From Phycisphaerae bacterium (GTDB lineage: Bacteria; Planctomycetota; Phycisphaerae; Sedimentisphaerales; Anaerohalosphaeraceae), in contig JAIPFN010000175.1 in the NCBI GenBank assembly GCA_021736615.1, positions 1 through 11,772 of the forward strand: a DNA stretch of 11,772 bases. The letters run 5' to 3'. Below are positions 4,928-11,084 of this stretch, in pieces. How positions within the stretch are numbered: position 1 is the first letter of the stretch; the number at the start of each line of letters is the position of its first letter. Both the position numbers and the translations under genes were made by a program. Under the pieces are notes generated by a model. The model saw only the letters and a program-made list of their open reading frames with translations, was not told the origin of the DNA and made no database searches.

Positions 4928-7183
4928 ATGATGAAAGTCCAAATATGTTTTTGTTTTGAGGTTATGCTCTTCTTTACTGTGGTATTGTTTTCATCGCTTT
5001 CGTTTGCAAGTGGACTGTATGACAATGATGTTATAAATACAATCCAAATGAAATTTGGAGATGACAATTGGGATGCTGACCTGGATGGATTATACCAAAA
5101 AGATTACGATGGCGACGGTGAATATGACAGACTTTCATGTACTGTCATTATCAACGAGGTGCAGTATGACCAAGTCGGTGTTAGATACAAGGGTAACAGT
5201 TCTTATAGTGCAGGCAATGCAAAAAACCCTTTTAATATCAAGTTGGATGACGTGGTCGAGCAATACTACGAGGGCTATGGAACCTTGAAATTATCAAATG
5301 TGTTCAAGGATCCTTCATTTGTCAGAGAAACACTGTCATATGAAATCGCTCGAAAATATATGGACGCCTCCCAGGCTAACTATATGAACGTCTATATTTA
5401 CAATCATAGTACTGGCCAGTATGATTATCATGGTCTGTATACAAATGTAGAGGCTGTAGACAAAAAGTTTTTGTCGGAACATTTTTATTCGAATGATAAC
5501 GCTAGATTTAAGTGCAATGGAAGCGACACATGGTCACCCACCAGTGGAGGTACAGGTTCTTCCATAGACTATCTTGGCAGCGATCCATCACTTTATTATG
5601 ATTATTACCAGCTTAAATCGGATGACCCTAACCATTGGGACAACCTTGTAAATCTGGCTTACAATCTGGAATACAATTCACAGAATTTTGATGATGCGGT
5701 AGATTTGGACAGAGCCATTTGGATGCTGGCTTTTGATAATGTTTTAGTAAATTTAGACAGCTATATCGGTCCGTCAAGACAAAACTATTACCTGTACGAA
5801 GGTAATGATCAGAGGTGGATTACGGTCCTGTGGGACCTGAATGAATCTTTCGGCGCATTTTCAATGATAGATTCAGGGGGAAGACCGACTGGGCCGGGAC
5901 ACCCCGGAGAAAGCACACCGCTTGACGAAATGGACCCGCTGCTTAGAGACGGGGATGACGGATGGCCATTACTAAATATTATTTTTGGCAACAGCACTTA
6001 TAAGAAAATGTATATCGCTCATATGAGAACCATTCTTGAAGAAAACTTTTCTAATGAATGGTATGAAACAAGAGCACTGGAAATTCAAAATGTCATTGAT
6101 TCTACTGTTCAGTCTGATACCAATAAGTTTTATTCGTATTCTGATTTCATTAATAATATTGATTATACTTGCCAGGGTTCTATTGGAATCACCGAACTGA
6201 TGGATAGCAGAGTGAATTACCTGAGCACTCAATCGTCATTTACTGCAACCGCTCCCGTTATCGGGAATATAGTTCTTTCGCCTGAAGAGCCATCGACAAA
6301 TTCAAGCGTTTGGATCAATTCCGAAGTTAGCAATGCCAATTTGGTAAAACTTGCATACAGAAATTCCAGCACAGGTAAATTTACTAAAATACAGATGTTT
6401 GACGACGGCAACAACAATGATGGGTCTTCAGGGGATGGCACATATGGAGTTTCATTGTCTATTGCAAATACCGATATTGAGTATTATATCTATGCGGAAA
6501 ACAATATCGCCGCAGTTTTTTCTCCTGAAAGAGCAGAACACGAATTTTATGTAATTGATGTTTCTCCAACTTCTCTGGTCATAAATGAATTTATGGCTGA
6601 AAATGACACAACTATTCAGGATCCTGATGGCGGTGTCGGTTATCCTGACTGGTTAGAGTTGTACAATCCCAGTGCAAACACTATCGATCTTGGCGGGATG
6701 TATTTAACGGATAATCTCAGCGAATCAACTCAATGTCAGATACCAAGCGGGGTAAGTATCGAACCGTATGGCCACCTGCTTTTCTGGGCCGACAAAGACA
6801 CCGAACAAGGCGATACTCATCTAAACTTAAAGCTCAGCAGAACCGGCGAAGAAATCGGTTTATTCGATACCGATGCCAATGGTAATGTGCTTATTGATTC
6901 AATCACTTTCGGTTTGCAGACAGCAAATATTTCATTTGGCCGCATCGGTGACGGGGATGATAATTGGCAAGAAATTAACTGCCCATCACCCGGTTCGGCA
7001 AATCCATCAATCGCAGATTTAGACGGAAATTGTATAGTGAATCTGGCGGACTTTGCTTCGTTGGCTCAGCACTGGATGGAAGTTAATTGCGGAGATTGCA
7101 GCGGAACAGATATTACGCGAGACGGAAATGTTAATCTTGATGATTTGATCGAATTTATTGATAATTGGTTTGAAGGAGTTTGA
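4928..7183 (+). CDS. Secreted CotH-type kinase with lamin-tail and dockerin-like domains
   Basis: The 751-residue product has a signal peptide (about 1-27). The CotH kinase domain (about 75-330) shows VGVRYKGNSSY, NPFNIKLD, LKLSNVFKDPSFVRETLSYE, GLYTNVE, then VNLDSYIG (Asn275, Asp277), NYYLY and WDLNESFG (Trp302-Asn305). The acidic D-and-DxN pattern matches the catalytic and metal sites of CotH atypical kinases, so activity is plausible. Residues about 440-545 look like an Ig-type beta domain (YYIYAEN). A lamin-tail domain follows (about 549-690, starting LVINEFMAEND and containing DWLELYN). A dockerin-like Ca-binding pair ends the protein (693-751: DLDGNCIVNLADF and DITRDGNVNLDDL). An acidic Ca-type loop (DYDGDGEYD) precedes the kinase core. 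GAAAGGAA (4916-4923) sets the start. It lies 93 bp after the sensor gene, same strand. Substrate unknown; extracellular protein phosphorylation is the family expectation. Confidence 0.9.
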   Translation: MMKVQICFCFEVMLFFTVVLFSSLSFASGLYDNDVINTIQMKFGDDNWDADLDGLYQKDYDGDGEYDRLSCTVIINEVQYDQVGVRYKGNSSYSAGNAKNPFNIKLDDVVEQYYEGYGTLKLSNVFKDPSFVRETLSYEIARKYMDASQANYMNVYIYNHSTGQYDYHGLYTNVEAVDKKFLSEHFYSNDNARFKCNGSDTWSPTSGGTGSSIDYLGSDPSLYYDYYQLKSDDPNHWDNLVNLAYNLEYNSQNFDDAVDLDRAIWMLAFDNVLVNLDSYIGPSRQNYYLYEGNDQRWITVLWDLNESFGAFSMIDSGGRPTGPGHPGESTPLDEMDPLLRDGDDGWPLLNIIFGNSTYKKMYIAHMRTILEENFSNEWYETRALEIQNVIDSTVQSDTNKFYSYSDFINNIDYTCQGSIGITELMDSRVNYLSTQSSFTATAPVIGNIVLSPEEPSTNSSVWINSEVSNANLVKLAYRNSSTGKFTKIQMFDDGNNNDGSSGDGTYGVSLSIANTDIEYYIYAENNIAAVFSPERAEHEFYVIDVSPTSLVINEFMAENDTTIQDPDGGVGYPDWLELYNPSANTIDLGGMYLTDNLSESTQCQIPSGVSIEPYGHLLFWADKDTEQGDTHLNLKLSRTGEEIGLFDTDANGNVLIDSITFGLQTANISFGRIGDGDDNWQEINCPSPGSANPSIADLDGNCIVNLADFASLAQHWMEVNCGDCSGTDITRDGNVNLDDLIEFIDNWFEGV

Positions 7184-7235
7184 GTTTGTAATAAACTTGA
7201 AAATTAACACTAACGAATCTTTTTAGGAGAAAACT

Positions 7236-8579
7236 ATGACCAGGAATGTGAAAACAATTATTACATGGATTGTCACGGTTGTTCTAGTAACAGCGAACAC
7301 GGCTATTGCATCGGACTGGAAGCGTTATCGTGGCCCAAATGGCTCCGGAATAAGTGATGAAAAGAATCTGCCCATCTCGTGGAGTGAAACAGAGAATATA
7401 AAATGGAAGATTCCGCTGCCGGGACCAGGTTCTTCAAGCCCCATCGTCACTGACAGCAGAGTCTTCGTGACGTGCTACTCCGGGTACGGCCTTGATCAAA
7501 AAAAACCGGGAGATATAAACAATCTCAAACGTAATCTGCTCTGCATCGATGCGAATACTGGTAAGATTATCTGGGAAAAAACGGTCAAAGCGTTAATGCC
7601 CGAGGACCGGTACAGAGGCTACATAAGCGAACATGGATATGCAAGCAATACACCGGTAACTGACGGGAAAAATATATACGTCTTTTTCGGTAAAACAGGT
7701 GTTTTTGCATTCAATTTGGAAGGGAAACAACTCTGGCAGAAAAGCGTTGGCACTCAGTCATCGAACAGGAAATGGGGTTCTGCAGCCAGTCCTGTTGTTT
7801 ATAAGAACCTGGTCATCGTTAATGCTTCCGAAGAAAGCCGCTCAATTATTGCCCTGGATAAGATAACAGGCAAAGAAGTTTGGTCCTTCAAGTCGGATAA
7901 ACTGGAACTGTCCTATGCAACACCGGTATTGGTTCAATTGGAAAAAGAACGGCAGGAAATGGTGATCTCCCTGCCGCAGGAAGTCTGGGCTTTCAATCCA
8001 GACTCCGGCGAGGAAACCTGGTACGCTGTCATGAAATTCGGAGGGAACATCTCACCTAGCCCGGTTGAAGCAAATGGGGTAGTTTACGTTTTCGGAGGTT
8101 ATCCCTCCACCGGTGGAGTTGCAATACGTACAGGAGGCAAGGGTAATGTGACAGACAGCAATCTTTTGTGGTCAAACAAGAATGCGTCATATGTTCCTTC
8201 GCCGCTCGTTTATGAAGGTCACTTATATTGGGTTAGTGATATGGGGTACGCTTTTTGCATGGAAGCGAAAACCGGCAAAGTTGTCTTTAAAGAACGCCTC
8301 GATGCCAGGGGCGGGGGAAAACCCTTCTATGCTTCGGTCGTTTTGGCAGATGGCAAGATCTATGCTGTTAGTCGCAAGAAAGGAACCATTGTATTCGCAG
8401 CCAAACCTCAATTTGAACAGTTAGTACACAACAAACTTACCTCCGATGATTCCGACTTTAACGCAAGCCCAGCCATTAGTAACGGAAAGCTATTTCTTCG
8501 CTCAAATAAATATCTATATTGCATTGAAAGAAAGTCGAAAGAAAAGGCAACTGTTGAAAGCAAAGATGTCAAATTGTGA
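7236..8579 (+). CDS. Secreted PQQ-type beta-propeller protein (BamB-like)
   Basis: The 447-residue product has a signal peptide (about 1-26, ending ANTAIAS) and then WKRYRGPNGSGI and IKWKIPLPGPGSSSPIV, the typical opening of planctomycete PQQ-like propellers. Blade motifs of the form A-x-D-x-x-T-G-K-x-x-W recur at about 99-117 (IDANTGKIIWEK), 155-168 (FNLEGKQLWQKS), 204-220 (LDKITGKEVWSF), 250-265 (FNPDSGEETWYA) and 337-355 (MEAKTGKVVFKERL), and the closing strand is KYLYCIERK. BamB itself is an outer-membrane assembly lipoprotein. This protein has no lipobox Cys, so it is better seen as a periplasmic or secreted propeller of unknown partner; no PQQ enzyme active site can be claimed. AGGAGA at 7225-7230 sets the start. 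It lies 52 bp after the CotH gene. The extra tail after CIERK runs into a dockerin remnant in another frame. Confidence 0.88.
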   Translation: MTRNVKTIITWIVTVVLVTANTAIASDWKRYRGPNGSGISDEKNLPISWSETENIKWKIPLPGPGSSSPIVTDSRVFVTCYSGYGLDQKKPGDINNLKRNLLCIDANTGKIIWEKTVKALMPEDRYRGYISEHGYASNTPVTDGKNIYVFFGKTGVFAFNLEGKQLWQKSVGTQSSNRKWGSAASPVVYKNLVIVNASEESRSIIALDKITGKEVWSFKSDKLELSYATPVLVQLEKERQEMVISLPQEVWAFNPDSGEETWYAVMKFGGNISPSPVEANGVVYVFGGYPSTGGVAIRTGGKGNVTDSNLLWSNKNASYVPSPLVYEGHLYWVSDMGYAFCMEAKTGKVVFKERLDARGGGKPFYASVVLADGKIYAVSRKKGTIVFAAKPQFEQLVHNKLTSDDSDFNASPAISNGKLFLRSNKYLYCIERKSKEKATVESKDVKL

Positions 8580-8640
8580 TGACTGCGACGGTATAGATAT
8601 TACCCAGGACGGCAACGTTGACATTGATGATTTGATTAAG
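8566..8640 (+). pseudogene. Orphan dockerin-like half, out of frame with the propeller gene
   Basis: In the frame starting at 8566, 8572-8640 encodes NCDDCDGIDITQDGNVDIDD then LIK. This corresponds almost residue for residue to the second half of the dockerin-like tail of the CotH protein (NCGDCSGTDITRDGNVNLDD then LIE, from about 7090). There is no first half and no start of its own. The first 14 bases overlap the end of the propeller gene in a different frame, and similarity ends at 8640, just before IS-like debris. It is most easily read as the leftover 3' end of another dockerin-carrying gene joined here by a deletion. Confidence 0.65.
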
Positions 8641-8668
8641 TTAGAGCCTGTCCGAGATTTCGTTTTTT

Positions 8669-8829
8669 GTAACCATTCACAGAAAATTTCATAAAAAACT
8701 TAGACTGTTAAAATAGGCAACTTGCGCTTTTGCGAATATTGTGATACAAATGACGTCATGGATAACAAAGACATTATTATCGCCGAGCAGCAGGCCACTA
8801 TTGCCAAACTTACTAAAACAATTGCGTGA
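8669..8829 (+). mobile_element. IS66-like left-end fragment
   Basis: GTAACCATTCACAGAAAATT at 8669 resembles the left terminus of IS66-group elements that carry only the large transposase gene. It is followed, as in those elements, by an untranslated leader of about 90 bp and the front of a transposase frame (ATG 8758). Everything after the 23rd codon is missing. The family assignment is from memory and is tentative. Confidence 0.4.
8758..8829 (+). pseudogene. Transposase N-terminal fragment, IS66-like
   Basis: ATG 8758 opens 23 codons, MDNKDIIIAEQQATIAKLTK and three more, ended by TGA. The I-A-E-Q-Q-A-T-I-A-K-L pattern is the start of the leucine-zipper-like coiled coil found at the N-terminus of IS66 TnpC transposases, normally followed by several hundred residues. 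Here the frame ends abruptly where the inverted-repeat element begins. It is not functional. Confidence 0.45.
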
Positions 8830-8986
8830 ATTAAAAGGGTACGAGGGGCTGTTAAAAGTCCGTAGCGTCGGCTTCCAGCCGACAGTTCTATGCCCTACGG
8901 CTCAAATAAAGACTTGATGATAAATGACAACTATGTTATTTTTCTAATTAATCACTTTTTCAACAGCCCCTCTGACCCCTTTAATT
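8829..8986. repeat. MITE-like element bounded by inverted repeats
   Basis: The left arm (8829-8859) reads AATTAAAAGGG then GAGGGGCTGTTAAAAGT. The right arm (8954-8986) is its imperfect inverse, ACTTTTTCAACAGCCCCTC then GACCCCTTTAATT. The core GAGGGGCTGTT/AACAGCCCCTC is perfect. Ends with GGGGCTGTTG and an A-run are typical of some transposon families (for example IS1182-type), so a non-autonomous element of about 160 bp is plausible. The interior encodes nothing but holds the GTCGGC-TTCCA-GCCGAC hairpin. The arms could also act as a terminator for the converging gene at 8992. Confidence 0.5.
8862..8883. repeat. 22-bp GGCTTCCAGCC repeat, copy 2 (hairpin intact)
   Basis: GTCGGC (8867-8872), loop TTCCA and GCCGAC (8878-8883) form a perfect 6-bp stem. 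An outer pair, CCGTAG (8860-8865) with CTACGG (8895-8900), nests around it. It shares 19 of 22 bases with 1638-1659. Confidence 0.6.
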
Positions 8987-8991
8987 TCTTG

Positions 8992-10779
8992 TTAGCGATA
9001 CTCGTCCTCAATGCCTGCTTTTGCGGCAATTGCCTTTGCCTCTTCGGTTTCTGCTTCTTTGTCGCCAAAGAAATTGCTCTTCCACGTGTGCCATTGGCTC
9101 TGGCTCTGGTTAAAACGCACTGAGCTGCCGGCAGTACGGTAGACAACGTTCTCTTCAAAGAGGAAACCCTTGCTTGCCTGGTCAATAAAGAACCCATTGT
9201 TTGGCGAGCCGACAGCGTGTGGATTGCGGTGGACGTCATGGATGTGATTTCCGCGCAGAACCGTCGACGGCTGGATTCCCAGGGTGTAGATACCGCCTCC
9301 GTCGGCAAGTTGTTTCATGACGTCGTGAATGTGGTTATTCTCAACGACACATTTCATTTGCGTTGTCGGTGTCAGGTTCCACCGAAAACCAATGGAAATT
9401 CCTGTGTAGGGCATGTCGTGGATGTGGTTGTGGGCGATCCTAGTATCAGCGGAAAAAGCGGCGAAGACACCACAACCGCCCCGGCTGTCCAGACCGCATC
9501 GCCGGATATGGCAATTGACCACCTCGTTGCCAACAGGCGCGTCGGACGGGTCTTTCCAGTCTGCAGCCAGGTTCTCATTCTCGATCTCGCCTACTCCGCG
9601 CCAGCCGACCATCACGCCGTTACCGCCTATGTCTTCAATCGTACAACCAATGATTGCGTTCTTTCGGCAGCCGGGACCGAAACCGATTCCGGAGGGATTA
9701 AGGTGTGCAAAACGGCACCGCTGAAACATGATGCCCTCGGCCCATGCGCATTCGATCGCGACAGGCCGAACGTACGTCCGTTCTTTCATCGTCGTCCCGT
9801 AATGTGCCGCTTGAATCTCGTTGTACCCGATGGCTGGAAGCGAAAAGTCTGCGTGTTCGAAATGAATGCCCTTAAAGCGAATATTGCCAACGGGCTTTTC
9901 CTTAGTACCGGTGATCACAACCAGTCGCTCCAGCCGAGGTGCGACTGCGACGGTTTTGGTCATACCTTCGGCTTTACGCGGCAGGTAGTGCAATTCGCCG
10001 GCGGCTTTATCGAGGAACCACTCCCCCGGCTGATCAAGAAAGTCGCGTCCATGCTCAAGATATCCGAACCTGCCGGGCACTGCCGTGGTATATTGTCCAT
10101 GACCAATCCAGCCCATCGCTGTTGAGGTCGTGACCTGCTTGTCATCGGAAGCCTTAATGAGCCCGCGGGTAATTGACCAGTGCTCAAAAACCACTAACTC
10201 AGTCCCTTGCCCGGCAAGGTCAATCTTCGCAAGTGGTTTATTAAAAGTGAAGGTTTTGACACCGTTGCCAACGGACGCTATGCGCAGGTCGCTATCGGTG
10301 TTGGGCCAGCGTGAACGCACGGCTTGGCACCCATCGACCACCAGTTGACGGAAGAACCATTTTCCGGCCTTAACATCCGGCAAATCTGCGACCCACTGGC
10401 CTCGCTCTCCCTTTCTCCAGTTTGTGATCTTTCGCCCTCCGCTCAGTACAACTGTTTCGTTACTTTGGGCGGTATACGTAATGGGAAACTCCTTAGTCCC
10501 TGAGTCTTCAGGGCCGAATAACAGGGTACCTGTCAGTTCATACGTACCGCCGTGCAGGAACACGGTAACCGGCTCCTGAAGGCCTTCGGCGATCATCTTT
10601 CGGACCTCAATCTTTGCACGTTCCAACGTTCTAAACGGGCTGGTCCCGGTTCCGGCAGCGGTGTCGTCACCTTCTACCGACACATGAAACTGAAGGGTAA
10701 GCGCTGGGGCTGCAACAAGAAAAGCGGTACAGACAAGTATCGTGACGGTCGTAGTTACAATCGATTGTCGAGTAGACAT
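8992..10779 (-). CDS. Secreted right-handed parallel beta-helix protein, GH141-like
   Basis: The 595-residue product has a signal peptide (about 1-26, LVCTAFLVAAPALT). It opens with FHVSVEGDDTAAGTGTSPFR then TLERAKIEVRKM and VTVFLHGGTYELTGTLLFGP, the standard front of planctomycete and Bacteroidota beta-helix enzymes. A small beta domain follows (VLSGGRKI, then VDGCQAVRSRWPN), a layout shared with glycoside hydrolase family 141 (fucosidase/xylanase). From about residue 330 the helix coils repeat, with recurring NHIHD motifs (AHNHIHDMPYTGISIGF, ENNHIHDV, RGNHIHDV) and turns such as NGVMVG and SGIGFG. Activity on a plant or algal polysaccharide is plausible, but the catalytic residues are not assigned here. 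Its GC content is visibly higher than in the CotH and sigma-factor genes. GAAGGA (10788-10793) lies 8 nt before the ATG. It converges on the propeller gene. Confidence 0.85.
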   Translation of the reverse strand: MSTRQSIVTTTVTILVCTAFLVAAPALTLQFHVSVEGDDTAAGTGTSPFRTLERAKIEVRKMIAEGLQEPVTVFLHGGTYELTGTLLFGPEDSGTKEFPITYTAQSNETVVLSGGRKITNWRKGERGQWVADLPDVKAGKWFFRQLVVDGCQAVRSRWPNTDSDLRIASVGNGVKTFTFNKPLAKIDLAGQGTELVVFEHWSITRGLIKASDDKQVTTSTAMGWIGHGQYTTAVPGRFGYLEHGRDFLDQPGEWFLDKAAGELHYLPRKAEGMTKTVAVAPRLERLVVITGTKEKPVGNIRFKGIHFEHADFSLPAIGYNEIQAAHYGTTMKERTYVRPVAIECAWAEGIMFQRCRFAHLNPSGIGFGPGCRKNAIIGCTIEDIGGNGVMVGWRGVGEIENENLAADWKDPSDAPVGNEVVNCHIRRCGLDSRGGCGVFAAFSADTRIAHNHIHDMPYTGISIGFRWNLTPTTQMKCVVENNHIHDVMKQLADGGGIYTLGIQPSTVLRGNHIHDVHRNPHAVGSPNNGFFIDQASKGFLFEENVVYRTAGSSVRFNQSQSQWHTWKSNFFGDKEAETEEAKAIAAKAGIEDEYR

Positions 10780-10810
10780 AATATAGTTCCTTCAAGGGGA
10801 TTAAGGGCTG

Positions 10811-10886
10811 CGGTACCTTTTTCGCAAGAATCGCTGTTTGTGGTGCGATTTACTGCGTTTTTTGCTTGGTGAACATAAATAACTAT
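10811..10886. repeat. 75-bp diverged dispersed repeat, copy 2
   Basis: CGGTACCTTTTT at the start and ATAACTAT at the end match 2872-2946 exactly. The inside is aligned but diverged, with shared AATCGC and a T-rich stretch ending in a CTTGxT string. This copy lies within 35-110 bp upstream of the beta-helix start codon, so it overlaps that gene's promoter region. Confidence 0.45.
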
Positions 10887-10982
10887 TCAGAATTATTGAG
10901 TCCCACACGCGTTTTTCTCTGTGCTAAAAGTATATTCCGACAAACCGGCGCGTTTCTTAATTTTGGATTGCATAAATACACT

Positions 10983-11037
10983 AAAAAAGGGACAGGTACA
11001 ACCTGCCTGCGGCAGAACGTAGCCAGTCCCCTTTTTT
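10983..11037. repeat. Long inverted repeat (REP-like, bidirectional terminator-like)
   Basis: AAAAAAGGGAC (10983-10993) pairs with GTCCCCTTTTTT (11026-11037), allowing one bulged C. Inside are two smaller hairpins: AGGT-ACA-ACCT (10994-11004, approximate) and CTGCC-TGC-GGCAG (11003-11015). GGGACAGG at one end with CAGTCCCC at the other is a pattern I know from widespread REP-like intergenic repeats in planctomycetes and deltaproteobacteria. The T-runs on both strands would also let it act as a terminator in both directions, for example for the gene ending at 11085. Confidence 0.55.
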
Positions 11038-11040
11038 TAA

Positions 11041-11068
11041 GCATGGGTAAAAAGAGTATTACCCATGC
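11041..11068 (-). terminator. Perfect 10-bp hairpin after the partial gene
   Basis: GCATGGGTAA (11041-11050) and TTACCCATGC (11059-11068) are perfect inverted copies with an 8-nt loop. The hairpin begins 17 bp after the stop codon of the minus-strand gene at 11085. No T-run follows on that strand (the next bases are TTAAAAAAA), so as an intrinsic terminator it is incomplete unless it works together with the neighbouring inverted repeat. Confidence 0.4.
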
Positions 11069-11084
11069 CGGAAAGCTGCTTTAA

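Larger units (their letters stand above)
8580..8991. other. Rearranged spacer with mobile-element debris, 412 bp
   Basis: No intact gene is present. In order it holds the dockerin remnant (to 8640), a GAGCCTGTCC-type sequence resembling an IS end (8644-8653), an IS66-like left end with a transposase front fragment (8669-8829), and an inverted-repeat element (8829-8986) that abuts the stop codon of the minus-strand beta-helix gene. Confidence 0.6.
10780..11084. other. Spacer between two minus-strand genes, 305 bp
   Basis: The spacer contains the upstream region of the beta-helix gene, the diverged 75-bp repeat copy (10811-10886), a long inverted repeat (10983-11037) and a second perfect hairpin (11041-11068). 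No gene is seen. Confidence 0.6.

Noticed and set aside
7236..8640. The propeller and dockerin half as one gene with a sequencing frameshift
   Set aside because: This is possible but not favoured: the propeller has a complete closing strand and its own stop, the dockerin first half is missing, and IS debris follows at once.
9217..10125. A 302-codon plus-strand open frame opposite the beta-helix gene
   Set aside because: It is fully antisense to a gene with strong family motifs, and its translation has no domain, signal or ribosome-site support. Long antisense frames are common opposite GC-richer genes.
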